NCBI GenBank assembly: GCA_035516255.1
Contig: DATJAL010000025.1
Location: forward strand, 1-64,000
Origin: Chitinivibrionales bacterium
Lineage (GTDB): Bacteria; Fibrobacterota; Chitinivibrionia; Chitinivibrionales; FEN-1185
DNA: 64,000 nt
Direction of reading: 5' to 3'
Under the pieces are notes generated by a model. That model searched no databases, was not told the DNA's origin, and saw only the letters and a program-made list of their open reading frames with translations. Position numbers and translations under genes: made by a program. This document shows, piece after piece, positions 36,825 to 48,593 of this stretch. How positions within the stretch are numbered: the stretch's first letter is position 1; the number at the start of each line of letters is the position of its first letter.

Positions 36825-38234
36825 TTAGAACATCCAGCTTGTCTTGAGAATCCACCACCAGTCATTCGCGGTTACCAGAAGCTCGTTCCAGTACTCGTAG
36901 CTGTATGCCGCGCACGGAAGCGTCATGTGGTCGCGGCCGATTTGGCCCGTAATCGCGAAATGGCCGTCGAAAAAGCTCTTCTTCGCATATACCGACCATT
37001 TAATCTGGCTCTTGACCGGCGCGTTAGGATCCGTGAGCTGTACCTGTACGCTGTACGGAAGTGGCTCACTTCCCTTGCCGAACTGGTTTGACGCGTCGTT
37101 GTAATATTTCGCGCCGAACCATTCGATCTCGCCGTCGAGCGCATCAAGGACCTTGAAGGTCGGGAAATAAAACCCGATTGCGATAGGCATTTTTTCCTGC
37201 CACTTGTTATATGAAGGCGCTACCAGTGTAAGCGTTGGACTGCCCTGGGGTAGGCCGGAATCGGGATAATTTTCAACGCCGATCAGGTCGGCTTCGGCAT
37301 ACAGTTTTAGGTCATTTTCGCCGAAGATCTTGGAGTGGAAAAACGCCTTGGGATCAATAGTAATACGGCCCATGACTTTGGTGCCCTTAAACGTGTACCA
37401 CAGGGTGTCACCATTTTGAATGTACTGCGCGTTGTAATTCCCGCTTTTGGGCTGTGTCGGGTCACCTGTACCTGATCCGAAATAACGATCGGTATAAACA
37501 TCAAAAAGGTGCTCAAAATCAACGCCCGCCCCAATATTGATGAAATGAAGCGCAGCAATATCGTAATTGGCAAGTGCGGCAAGAGCCCAGTTCATGGTGG
37601 GCCATACCGTGGCGCTGGTGAGCAATAGATCGATTTTAAGGCTCTTGAAAAAATTGTCCTGCACGTGAAATCCCAGGAGCCGCTGCCATGGTGTGTCGAA
37701 ACCCATATTGAACCATATAGGATACGTTCCCGTGCGGAACATGTATTCACCGAGGTTGACAACTTCCGGATTGTATTTGAATTTAAAATAGCCTACCTGT
37801 GCGAGGAAGAGCGGCATGGCCGCGTCTCCCAAATGATATTGAGCGTATGCCTGATCGAAATAAATGTCCTGCCTGAGGTACTTTGTGTATTGATCGTGAC
37901 CGAGGAAAACAGGATATGAGAAATAAAGTTTTGCTCCGAGGCTGAATTCCATCTTGAGCCGATCTTTGTAAATCGCGGTAAATCCGCCTTCAAGGTCCGC
38001 ATCCTCGGTCCAAACATGATCGATCCCGTAATTGCCGTTATTCGTTGCGATATCATCATTCTTCAGACTGCCCTGCTCGATCTCACCCGCCTCCATGTGA
38101 GCGTATGCGTGCGGAATGAGGCTGAGTCCCTCGGGAAGAACAACTTTCCCGCCCTTGTCACTGCTCTGATCCTGCGCAAAAGAAAAAACCGCTGCCAACA
38201 AAAGTACACACAACATTGAATTGGTTTTTGACAT
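36825..38234 (-). CDS. Outer-membrane beta-barrel protein, function unknown
   Basis: 469 residues. A signal peptide (1-20, ending FAQ) is followed by alternating amphipathic strands with aromatic ends throughout (KMEFSLGAKLYFSYPVF, ADLEGGFTAIYKDR, MPIAIGFYFPTFKVLD), and the last residue is phenylalanine (WILKTSWMF), the usual barrel-assembly signal. The dense aromatic content and lack of a plug domain suggest a 14-18-strand porin-like barrel. I cannot name a family. It has its own promoter candidate at 38334-38362. Confidence 0.8.
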   Translation of the reverse strand: MSKTNSMLCVLLLAAVFSFAQDQSSDKGGKVVLPEGLSLIPHAYAHMEAGEIEQGSLKNDDIATNNGNYGIDHVWTEDADLEGGFTAIYKDRLKMEFSLGAKLYFSYPVFLGHDQYTKYLRQDIYFDQAYAQYHLGDAAMPLFLAQVGYFKFKYNPEVVNLGEYMFRTGTYPIWFNMGFDTPWQRLLGFHVQDNFFKSLKIDLLLTSATVWPTMNWALAALANYDIAALHFINIGAGVDFEHLFDVYTDRYFGSGTGDPTQPKSGNYNAQYIQNGDTLWYTFKGTKVMGRITIDPKAFFHSKIFGENDLKLYAEADLIGVENYPDSGLPQGSPTLTLVAPSYNKWQEKMPIAIGFYFPTFKVLDALDGEIEWFGAKYYNDASNQFGKGSEPLPYSVQVQLTDPNAPVKSQIKWSVYAKKSFFDGHFAITGQIGRDHMTLPCAAYSYEYWNELLVTANDWWWILKTSWMF

Positions 38235-38333
38235 TCCTTCCTCCCCTCATTGTTTATTATGGTTCACTTTATATCTTGCGGATGAGCGTCGTTTCCTTTT
38301 CGTCATCCCTCATTGCCGAGCAAATAAAAAAAT

Positions 38334-38362
38334 AGGATATTCCATGACGACGCAAAAGTCAA
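38334..38362 (-). promoter_or_regulatory. Promoter of the beta-barrel gene
   Basis: Minus strand TTGACT (38357-38362), 17-base spacer, TATCCT (38334-38339). The leader is about 90 bases. Confidence 0.6.
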
Positions 38363-38397
38363 TTTTTGCCGTTATAAATTCTAGTTGGAAATACAGA

Positions 38398-38424
38398 GTC
38401 CGGCGGGCGGGCGGCCCGCCGGAC
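38398..38424. terminator. GC-rich hairpin behind the second GH3 gene
   Basis: Perfect 11-bp stem GTCCGGCGGGC (38398-38408) with GCCCGCCGGAC (38414-38424), 19 bases past the GH3 stop on the minus strand. The T run is weak, so it may be an incomplete terminator or message-stabilising hairpin. Confidence 0.65.
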
Positions 38425-38442
38425 CCGATTGAGAGATTTGTA

Positions 38443-40830
38443 TTATTGCACCGTAAAACTGCCGCTCATCGTCGGCTGCAAATCAACCTGTGACGACGTT
38501 CCAACGCGCACGCCGTAGGTTCCCGGATTGATCTGCCAGGTCCCCGTGCCGTTGTAATCCGCGCCGTTGGGATTGAACACCCGCATGTCTTCTGGAGCCA
38601 GAATGAAATCTACGGTCTGGCTTGCACCTGAAGCGAGCGTCTGCGTCGGATCCAGCGGTACCTTCTGGAATCCCCTCAGATCCTGAACGTGTACCGGCAG
38701 GCCGGCGGCGGCAGGCATTGACAAATACAACTCGGCCGTCTCCTTTCCCGCCACGTCGCCCGTATTCTTCACGGTGACCCTAACATGAACCCGGTCTCCC
38801 GCGGAGATGGTCGTCGGGAAAACCTGCAGGTTGGAATACTCAAAGGTCGTGTAGCTCAGGCCATGGCCGAAGTGGAACAGCGGCGTCCATTTGTTTTTAT
38901 CCATCCTGAAATACCCGTGCGCCGTGTCCGACGCAGGATAGTTCAGCTCGATGTTGTTCACCAGATTGAAGTTGGGCAGCTGTGTAGCATCCACGGGGAA
39001 CGTAACGGGCAGTTTGCCGCTCGGATTGTAATTGCCGAACAGCACGTCAGCGATACAGTAACCCTGTTCCTGTCCCGGATAAAATGCGAAAACAATTGCC
39101 GGCGCGGTTGACCAGTATCCGGCGCTCGCTGCGCTGCCGCCGGTAAACACAACGATTGTTTTAGTGGTGCCGTTTGTGGCGGCAAGGGCAGTCTGCACCG
39201 CGGCATCACCGTCACCCGGCTGTACTGCAAGGTTCGGCCTGTCGGCGCCCTCTGTCTCGCCCGTGACCCCGACGAAAACCAAAATATAGTCGGCGGCATT
39301 GAGATCCGTCGTAATGGTGGATGCGCCCGGGATTGTCGGGTATCCGCCGGTACCGCCAAGCAACTGAGTAATGCCGGTCTTGGGATCAACACGGAACGCA
39401 GGGTTTACTGAACTGCTTCCACCCGGGCCTGTACGGCATGTTGACAGCATTGAGGCGGGACCCGTAAGGGCGATTGTCTTGCCCGTCTTTGGGATGGGCA
39501 GTATGTTGCCATCATTTTTGGCAAGCACGATTGCCGCAGTACCTACCTGTCTCGCCACTGCTCTGTGCGTCGTGCCTTTAAAAGTGCTTGTGAATGCCGT
39601 GGCATTATAACCGGCAACCAAATCGCCCACCATCTCGTGCTCGTAAATGATCCTGCGAGCATGCATATTGACAAGGCTGTCAGGTTGACCCGAGACCGAA
39701 CCGAGGTTATAGGTGTCGGGGTTCGGCATATCAATATCGGTGCCATAACGGATCGCCTGCGTAAAGTCCATGTTTGCGCCCCAGTCGGTCATCACCATGA
39801 ACTTATATCCCCACTCGTTCCGCAGAACATCGGTCATAAGGTATTTGTTCTGGTTGCAATATCCTTGGTTAGCCACGAGATGGTTGACCTGGTTGTAAGC
39901 GCCCATGATCCCCCAGCAGCCATCGTTACCCCTCACGATACACGGCTTCCAGTTCATGAGGTAAATCTCGCGCAGAGAGCGCTCGCTCATGTTCGCGCTC
40001 AAAGTTCCTCTATTGTTTTCCTTGTTATTGCAGGCATAATGCTTGATTGTTGCCGCAACGCCTTTTGACTGCAGACCCATGCAGTCCTCGCCGGCCATAT
40101 GGCCGGATTCATAGGGGTCTTCGCCGTAGTATTCGGACGCCCGTCCGCCCTGCGGATGATAGACAAGATCAAGGGCGGGTCCAAGCGAACAGTTTTTGCC
40201 GAGCGCTCTGAATTCCTCGCCTTTCGAGGCTCCCTGTATAAAAGCTAGCGCCGTGTCCCATGTGCTGGCCTCGCCTGAACAGCAAGGATATAGCGTTGCC
40301 TGCGCGCCGCTCTGCGGCCTCACGCCGTGGGGGCCATCTGACATATAGATCTCGGGAATTGGCCCGGCCCCAAGCCCTTCGAACCCATCGCCGCCTCCGC
40401 CCATCAGGGTAGCTTTATTAACCTTGCTCATGGTGGCAATGTAATTCTCCACCGCCTTCTTGGAGGCAGAAGAGTCGGCAACCGCCGTGATCCGTGCGAT
40501 ATATTGCGTGTTAGCCGGGGCGGAACATTGGAAAAAGATTACATGGTTGTCAGGCGCATTGGGGTTTACAATTCGTACCGGTCCCACGTCGCCTGATACC
40601 TCGGTAAGCGTCAGCGGAGTACCGCCGCCAGAAGGCAGGATGGAAAGCGTCACGAAAATCGTGTCGTAGCCGCCGGCGGTGAGGGTATATTCCACCTTCC
40701 CGGAAAATCCGAGCTGCGTGCCCGCGTCCGGCGGGTGAAGCATTGTGCCCGGCACCGTGACCGAATTAATATCGGCATACAGCGCGCAGGCGGCGATCAA
40801 GAGAATTCCACATACTGTTTTTATATTCAT
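38443..40830 (-). CDS. Secreted GH3 glycoside hydrolase (beta-glucosidase type)
   Basis: 795 residues. Signal peptide 1-19 and an N-terminal Ig-like domain (about 25-118), then the GH3 core: K263-H264 in TIKHYACNNKENNRG, nucleophile D349 in MVMTDWGANMD, and the middle domain with VGTAAIVLAKNDGNILPIPK. The C-terminus is a fibronectin-III-like domain (HFGHGLSYTTFEYSNLQVFP, RVTVKNTGDVAGKETAELYL), the normal form for cellobiose- or xylose-cleaving enzymes. It lies 12 bases behind the small sorting-domain gene at 40843, so the two are probably one transcript. Confidence 0.93.
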   Translation of the reverse strand: MNIKTVCGILLIAACALYADINSVTVPGTMLHPPDAGTQLGFSGKVEYTLTAGGYDTIFVTLSILPSGGGTPLTLTEVSGDVGPVRIVNPNAPDNHVIFFQCSAPANTQYIARITAVADSSASKKAVENYIATMSKVNKATLMGGGGDGFEGLGAGPIPEIYMSDGPHGVRPQSGAQATLYPCCSGEASTWDTALAFIQGASKGEEFRALGKNCSLGPALDLVYHPQGGRASEYYGEDPYESGHMAGEDCMGLQSKGVAATIKHYACNNKENNRGTLSANMSERSLREIYLMNWKPCIVRGNDGCWGIMGAYNQVNHLVANQGYCNQNKYLMTDVLRNEWGYKFMVMTDWGANMDFTQAIRYGTDIDMPNPDTYNLGSVSGQPDSLVNMHARRIIYEHEMVGDLVAGYNATAFTSTFKGTTHRAVARQVGTAAIVLAKNDGNILPIPKTGKTIALTGPASMLSTCRTGPGGSSSVNPAFRVDPKTGITQLLGGTGGYPTIPGASTITTDLNAADYILVFVGVTGETEGADRPNLAVQPGDGDAAVQTALAATNGTTKTIVVFTGGSAASAGYWSTAPAIVFAFYPGQEQGYCIADVLFGNYNPSGKLPVTFPVDATQLPNFNLVNNIELNYPASDTAHGYFRMDKNKWTPLFHFGHGLSYTTFEYSNLQVFPTTISAGDRVHVRVTVKNTGDVAGKETAELYLSMPAAAGLPVHVQDLRGFQKVPLDPTQTLASGASQTVDFILAPEDMRVFNPNGADYNGTGTWQINPGTYGVRVGTSSQVDLQPTMSGSFTVQ

Positions 40831-40842
40831 GGCTCAGCCTCC

Positions 40843-41241
40843 TTACTTTACAATGGATATTTTGGTTTTTTCTTCATTCGTTCCGTACCGCATGGCGGCC
40901 AGATACACGCCGGTCACGACCCTATGCGACGAAACGCCCCAGCGGACGGCATTGCTTCCCGGTGTAAGGTCAAAGGTCTGGATCCTCGCGCCGAAAAGAT
41001 TGTAAATGGTGAGTGTTGCGCCACGAACATTTTGAGGAAGGCTGTACTGGATGGTGACGAAACCGTTGTTCACTACCGGCCTGCACAGATGCGCCGTAAG
41101 CATGGCGTTTGATTGTGCGGGATTTTTCACCGACTCCGCAGGAAAGCCAAATGGACTGCTGTCCATCTGCCACGTTACAGCACCAGCAATGATGGGTGCC
41201 ATAAAGGCAATCCCAATAAATAGGTTAAAAATTTTTTTCAT
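40843..41241 (-). CDS. Small exported protein consisting of a sorting-like domain
   Basis: 132 residues. Signal peptide 1-21, a short linker, then a single domain FVTIQYSLPQNVRGATLTIY, NLFGARIQTFDLTPG, GVYLAAMRYGTNEEKTKISIV. This is the pattern of C-terminal sorting domains (type IX-like), but here it stands alone without a cargo domain. It is directly upstream of the GH3 gene, and its start overlaps by one base the stop of a possible small upstream frame (41241-41462). AAGGAG lies upstream of the start. Confidence 0.75.
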   Translation of the reverse strand: MKKIFNLFIGIAFMAPIIAGAVTWQMDSSPFGFPAESVKNPAQSNAMLTAHLCRPVVNNGFVTIQYSLPQNVRGATLTIYNLFGARIQTFDLTPGSNAVRWGVSSHRVVTGVYLAAMRYGTNEEKTKISIVK

Positions 41242-41462
41242 CAGACTCTCTCCTTTTTTGAGTTAGTTACATAGACTACATCTTTAATAAGCATTAATCG
41301 TTTAACCCCCCCTTTCAAACCCTTTCTGTTAATCTCGTTAATAAAAAAAGATGTAATGTTTCTGAAATTAAACCTTTTCCATATATATAATTTAATTAAA
41401 AATGCCGTAGTTTGGCGATATTTATTGATAATAATTGTAATTTTTGGACGACCCGGTTGCAT
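41241..41462 (-). CDS. Possible 73-residue basic protein or coupled leader frame
   Basis: The start at 41462 has an excellent ribosome binding site (AAGGAGGAG six bases upstream), and the stop TGA shares its last base with the ATG of the next gene, which suggests translational coupling. The product is Lys/Ile/Arg-rich (MQPGRPKITIIINKYRQTTA, then FLIKLYIWKRFNFRN) with no known family. It is very AT-rich, so a chance frame in a 5' leader remains possible. Confidence 0.35.
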   Translation of the reverse strand: MQPGRPKITIIINKYRQTTAFLIKLYIWKRFNFRNITSFFINEINRKGLKGGVKRLMLIKDVVYVTNSKKERV

Positions 41463-41574
41463 GATTTTCTCCTCCTTCTCCATAGTACACCATGACCGGC
41501 CGTCGGTAAAGGATAATCTGCAATGCCAGGAAAAAAATGTTTTCTGGCAGGAAACATTTTACGGAAAATCCCTT
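41463..41574. other. Convergent-divergent spacer in front of the GH3 cluster
   Basis: A 112-base spacer; together with the preceding uncertain frame it makes 333 bases between clear genes. The promoter for the GH3 transcript should lie here. A small inverted repeat (GTAAAATGTTTCC around 41545-41560) is not convincing as a control site. Confidence 0.35.
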
Positions 41575-42690
41575 TTAAAAATCCACGCACTGCAGGTATG
41601 CCGTCACTTCTTCTCTATCATGATAGAGTTGTTTTATCCATATCTCATGACGGCCGCCGCTCCTCTTCAACTCCGCAGTTATAATTTCTCTGCATCGCGT
41701 TACCTCTTCAAATCTTTTTTTCATCGGCAGCTTGAGATTAAAAATAACCCGACGGCACCATTTATTTCCGATCCACCGGGCGGCAAGTTTCGCGATGCGC
41801 GACGGCTGCTCGACGATATCGCATACCATCCACTCTACCGGATGCTTCGGCGCAAAGGCGAACCCGTCGCCGCGAATGTGCTGCACAAGTCCCGAAGCGA
41901 GCACGCGGCCGTCCATGCGGCCGTTGTCCACCGCGGTGACCCGGAGGCCTCGGCTGACCAGCTGCCATGTCCAGCCGCCGGGCGACGCGCCGAGGTCAAC
42001 GGCGCTCATCCCGGGTTTGAGCAGGCGGGCCATGTCCTCCCTTGACAAAAAAGTACAAAACGCCTCTTCGAGTTTGAGGGTTGACCGGCTGGGCGCTCCG
42101 GCGGGGAATTTGAAGCGCGGTATCCCCATGGGCCAGGAAGATGAATTATTTACTGATGAATACCCGACGCGTGCGTGATCCGTTGATGTAAAAAAGATAT
42201 GGAGCCGAATCGGATCAGCACTGTTTTCCAAAGAATTATCAATAAGAATGTTTTCCTTCTTAAGGGCCGATGCAAATGGCGCCAGCAGTTTCCTGCACAA
42301 CGGGCTCAATTGTTTCGCGTCATTCGTATCGGCGGTTTCAATAAAAATATCGGAGTATTTCTGGTTTGTCCTTCTGATGACTTCCAGCAACGGATTGATC
42401 CTGTTGCCGGCAAATAGCGGTCCGATGAGGTCAGAGGCCGCGATCATCTGGCGGCTGAAAACGAACGAGGAAAACGGGAGGGATTGGAGACAGGTAATTG
42501 CCGATGATGCACTGGAGAACCGGAATATCACGTAGCCGCTGTCCTTGGCAGCAATTGCAATCGCTCCAAAACCGAATTTTTTTGATGCGTTTAAAAATTC
42601 CTGAGAGCATTCTTGTTCAAAGCCGGAGCGGCAATAAAGCAATATCGAATGAAATATTTGTTGATGAGGATTTTCGGCAGCATCATTCAT
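41575..42690 (-). CDS. rlmM: 23S rRNA 2'-O-ribose methyltransferase RlmM
   Basis: 371 residues. An N-terminal domain (1-~180, THUMP-like) precedes the FtsJ-type core: AVDLGASPGGWTWQLVSRGL (SAM site), PVEWMVCDIVEQPSRIA (catalytic Asp) and RVIFNLKLPMKKRFEE (catalytic Lys). This is the layout of RlmM, which methylates C2498 of 23S rRNA. The gene's GC is lower than in ligA beside it. A rlmI gene is also in this window, so two 23S rRNA modifiers are present. Confidence 0.92.
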   Translation of the reverse strand: MNDAAENPHQQIFHSILLYCRSGFEQECSQEFLNASKKFGFGAIAIAAKDSGYVIFRFSSASSAITCLQSLPFSSFVFSRQMIAASDLIGPLFAGNRINPLLEVIRRTNQKYSDIFIETADTNDAKQLSPLCRKLLAPFASALKKENILIDNSLENSADPIRLHIFFTSTDHARVGYSSVNNSSSWPMGIPRFKFPAGAPSRSTLKLEEAFCTFLSREDMARLLKPGMSAVDLGASPGGWTWQLVSRGLRVTAVDNGRMDGRVLASGLVQHIRGDGFAFAPKHPVEWMVCDIVEQPSRIAKLAARWIGNKWCRRVIFNLKLPMKKRFEEVTRCREIITAELKRSGGRHEIWIKQLYHDREEVTAYLQCVDF

Positions 42691-42720
42691 GCTAAAACAC
42701 TTTCGGATGAATCGTGCTTT

Positions 42721-42825
42721 GGTTGAAAGCCTCCCGGCGGGGGAGGTTTGGAGGGCGGACTACAAAAAGCATTTTCCCTACGGGGTCTTAGGGGCAGAGC
42801 CCCTACCATATCTTGAATTTTATTT
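42721..42825 (-). repeat. Dispersed element behind ligA (family B, copy B)
   Basis: In the direction of ligA it begins AAATAAAATTCAAGATATGG about 12 bases after the stop codon and ends AAAATGCTTTTTGTAGTCCG with GGGAGGCTTTCAAC. Its core hairpin AGGGGC-TCT-GCCCCT is followed by GGGGTCTTA-type sequence. The ends match the element behind dnaK (8967-9150). Confidence 0.7.
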
Positions 42826-42836
42826 GCATTTATCTC

Positions 42837-45871
<3,035 letters not shown>

Positions 45872-46146
45872 CCTCTGCCTTTCTATATCCTTTGGCCCAC
45901 CGCTTGCTGTTTACAACATCATGCCTCCGGCCCTTCCTCCGGAGACATGGAGGTATAAAATAAAACTATGGCACATGGTAAAGAAAGAGCGAAATGGAGC
46001 AAATTGATTGTGATTTTTTTCAATTATCTAATTGCAAAATCATCGAACTTCATTTTGAATTGAAGTAAAAAAGATTGTATTTTGAAGAATCCATTTTCTT
46101 CAGTAATTCCAATCACCTATCACAAATCACAGGAAAGGGCAATTCA

Positions 46147-47790
46147 ATGGCCGATACCTTCTCTATTAGTCCTGAAGGCGAAAAGTTTCCGATCCCCAAA
46201 AAAGAAGACTATTCCGCGGAGTTTGACCGCATTAAAAAACTCGCGGACGCCGAACGTAAAAAAGGAAAGGAAATCGTCGTGGTGGTGGGCGTGGGCTTCG
46301 TGGGCGCGGTCATGGCGGCGATCGTCGCCGACACCGTTGACACAAGGGGAAAACCTTCAAAGTTCGTGATCGGCGTGCAGCGTCCGAGCACCAGGAGCTT
46401 CTGGAAGATACGGCTGCTCAACCGCGGGCTTTCGCCGGTCAAGGCGGAAGACCCCGAGGTGGACCCCATGATCAAGCGCTGCGTGCTTGACAAGAAAACA
46501 CTGATCGCCACCTACAACGAGGACGCGCTCTCGCTCGCCGACGTGGTGGTGGTGGACGTGCAGTGCGATTACCTCAAGGAATCGCTGGGCAACCTGGCCA
46601 CCGGCCGCGCCGACATGGCCGCGCTTGAAAAATCCATGTATACCATTGCCGAGCGCGTGCAGCCAAACGCCCTCGTGCTCATCGAGACCACGGTGGCTCC
46701 CGGCACCACCGAGCAGGTGGCGTATCCGATCATGAAAAAGGTTTTCGAGCACCGCGGCATCAAGAGCGAGCCGGTGCTCGCCCACAGCTACGAGCGCGTC
46801 ATGCCCGGCAAAAATTACGTGGCGAGCATCCGCGATTTCTGGCGCGTGTGCAGCGGCGTCAACAAGGAATCGCGCCGCCGCGTGGTGAAGTTTCTCACCG
46901 AGGTGCTCAACACCAAGGCCTTTCCCCTCACCGTGCTTGACAAACCAATAGAGTCCGAAACGGCAAAGATCGTGGAAAACAGCTACCGCGCCACGATCCT
47001 CGCCTTCCTCGACGAATGGAGCCTGTTCGCGGAACAGAACGGCGTTGACCTGGTCAAGGTCATCAAGGCGATCAAGGTGCGACCCACGCACAGCAACATC
47101 ATTTTCCCGGGCCCGGGCATCGGCGGGTACTGCCTGCCCAAGGACGGCGGCCTGGGCATGTGGGCCTACAAGCACATCCTCGGATGGGACGAGAACATCT
47201 TCAAGATCACGCCCGCGGCGATCAACATCAACGATACGCGCGCCCTGCGCGTGGGCCAGCTCACACGCGACGCCCTGCGCAACATGGACAAGCCCATCGC
47301 GGCGGCGGAGGTGCTGCTGCTCGGCGCATCGTACCGCGAGGACGTGGGCGACACCCGCTACAGCGGCTCGGAGATCATCGTGCGCAAACTCACTGAAATG
47401 GGCGCCGAAATGCGCGTGCACGATCCGTACGTGGCGCACTGGTGGGAGTTCGAGTCACAGGACTCTTATCCGTCAACAGGCTACAGCTGGGCGCGCTTCT
47501 TCCGCAACCAGGAAAAACTCACCAACCTGTGCGTGTCGAAGGACATGAACGCCTCGCTCAAGGGCGCGGACGCAGTGGTCCTCGCCGTGCGCCACAAGCA
47601 GTACCTCGACCTCGACCCGGACACAGTGGTGAAAAAAATCGGAAAGCCCGCCGCCATCATCGACTGTTTCGCCATCCTCGACGACGAAAAAATCCAGCGC
47701 TATTTCGAGCTGGGTTGCGAGGTGAAGGGATTGGGACGGGGGCATGTGAACAGAATAAAAAAAGCTGTACTGGCGAAAAAAAGGAAATGA
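46147..47790 (+). CDS. UDP-glucose/GDP-mannose dehydrogenase family protein, extended
   Basis: 547 residues from the ATG at 46147 (AGGAAAGGG upstream). NAD-binding VVVVGVGFVGAVMAAIVAD, the middle domain with KIVENSYRATILAFLDEWSL, and the catalytic cysteine in IIFPGPGIGGYCLPKDGG (around residue 335) are conserved. It oxidises a nucleotide sugar to the uronic acid. It is about 100 residues longer than usual: a charged N-terminal addition of about 40, and an insertion near 455-495 (WWEFESQDSYPSTGYSWARF). A role in surface polysaccharide is likely; no cluster partners flank it. Confidence 0.92.
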   Translation: MADTFSISPEGEKFPIPKKEDYSAEFDRIKKLADAERKKGKEIVVVVGVGFVGAVMAAIVADTVDTRGKPSKFVIGVQRPSTRSFWKIRLLNRGLSPVKAEDPEVDPMIKRCVLDKKTLIATYNEDALSLADVVVVDVQCDYLKESLGNLATGRADMAALEKSMYTIAERVQPNALVLIETTVAPGTTEQVAYPIMKKVFEHRGIKSEPVLAHSYERVMPGKNYVASIRDFWRVCSGVNKESRRRVVKFLTEVLNTKAFPLTVLDKPIESETAKIVENSYRATILAFLDEWSLFAEQNGVDLVKVIKAIKVRPTHSNIIFPGPGIGGYCLPKDGGLGMWAYKHILGWDENIFKITPAAININDTRALRVGQLTRDALRNMDKPIAAAEVLLLGASYREDVGDTRYSGSEIIVRKLTEMGAEMRVHDPYVAHWWEFESQDSYPSTGYSWARFFRNQEKLTNLCVSKDMNASLKGADAVVLAVRHKQYLDLDPDTVVKKIGKPAAIIDCFAILDDEKIQRYFELGCEVKGLGRGHVNRIKKAVLAKKRK

Positions 47791-48118
47791 AGATTAAAGA
47801 TTAAAGATTGCGGGGCGGAAAAAGGTATGGTTCCGCTCCGCTTCCCACATATAAAACCCCCTGAATTCCACACAGGCGTTACCTGATCGGCCATCAGTAA
47901 AATCCTGTTAAGACCTGCAGAATATTTGCCGATTTGGTATAGTGCATGAAGGTATGTTGCGTACAATACGCCGTTTTGGTATATTGGGGGAAATGCAACA
48001 TGCCTGTAGTTGGTTTAAATAAACCGGAACGAATGAATTGATAGGCGGCGGCGGAAGACAAGAAGAATTGAAATGCAGCCCCCTTTAAACCGCGCCACGT
48101 CCCGGGGCGAAAAAATAT

Positions 48119-48148
48119 TTGACACGGCCATTACCTCCGAAGCATATT
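48119..48148 (+). promoter_or_regulatory. Promoter of the peroxide-defence operon
   Basis: TTGACA (48119-48124), an 18-base spacer, CATATT (48143-48148). The predicted transcription start is just before AACGATTACTGATAA (48158-48172), an operator candidate that also appears, with one change, before rarA. Confidence 0.55.
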
Positions 48149-48157
48149 AATAATAAT

Positions 48158-48172
48158 AACGATTACTGATAA
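48158..48172. promoter_or_regulatory. Possible PerR/Fur-family operator
   Basis: AACGATTACTGATAA lies directly after the predicted transcription start and in front of the perR ATG at 48180. Together with the preceding TAATAATAATA it makes an AT-rich site of the size Fur-family proteins bind. Symmetry is only partial. AACGATTACTAATAA at 3211-3225 is a near copy. Confidence 0.4.
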
Positions 48173-48179
48173 GGAACAT

Positions 48180-48593
48180 ATGCAGTACCGGCGTAGTCAG
48201 CAGAGGGAACGAATCCTTGAAATACTAAAAGGGACAAAATCTCATCCTACCGCGGATTGGATTTATAAAAAGCTGAAAGAGGAAATTCCTGAATTGAGCC
48301 TTGGCACCGTGTATCGCAATTTACATATTCTTATTTCGCAAGGTCATATTCAGAAATTGCCTTTTGGCAGCACGTTCGACCGTTTTGAAGCCAAGATTGC
48401 TCCACATTACCATCTTGTTTGTGAAAAATGCGGTGCAGTCATTGATTTCGAGATGCCGGAGTATTCTGATATTAATAAAAAGGCCGAACGGCTGAGTTCT
48501 TTTAAAATATCCCGACATCGAATAGATTTTTTTGGTCTTTGTGAAAAATGTCAAATTTATCATAAACAAACAACCAAACGAAAGGGGAAGTAA
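48180..48593 (+). CDS. perR: Fur-family peroxide regulator, PerR-like
   Basis: 137 residues. A winged helix (ELSLGTVYRNLHILISQGHI) is followed by the metal-sensing domain with HYHLVCEKC and a second C-x2-C pair (FGLCEKC), which usually bind structural zinc, plus His/Asp residues suited to the iron site. PerR-type proteins repress peroxide defence genes until a metal-catalysed oxidation of a histidine releases them from DNA. It heads the operon rubrerythrin-katG with its stop codon adjacent to the next start, as expected for an autoregulated peroxide sensor. Confidence 0.9.
   Translation: MQYRRSQQRERILEILKGTKSHPTADWIYKKLKEEIPELSLGTVYRNLHILISQGHIQKLPFGSTFDRFEAKIAPHYHLVCEKCGAVIDFEMPEYSDINKKAERLSSFKISRHRIDFFGLCEKCQIYHKQTTKRKGK

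Larger units (their letters stand above)
47791..48179. other. Upstream region of the peroxide operon
   Basis: 389 bases without a gene. It contains a GC-poor promoter region, a weak 7-bp inverted repeat ATGTTGC (47954-47960) with GCAACAT (47995-48001), and two copies of TTGGTATA close by. The promoter of perR is at 48119-48148. Confidence 0.45.

Noticed and set aside
41356-42045. Plus-strand 229-codon frame
   Set aside because: Overlaps the conserved rlmM gene in antisense and has no family match.
46357-47439. Minus-strand 360-codon frame opposite the sugar dehydrogenase
   Set aside because: His/Ala/Arg-rich antisense of a conserved enzyme; no start signals.
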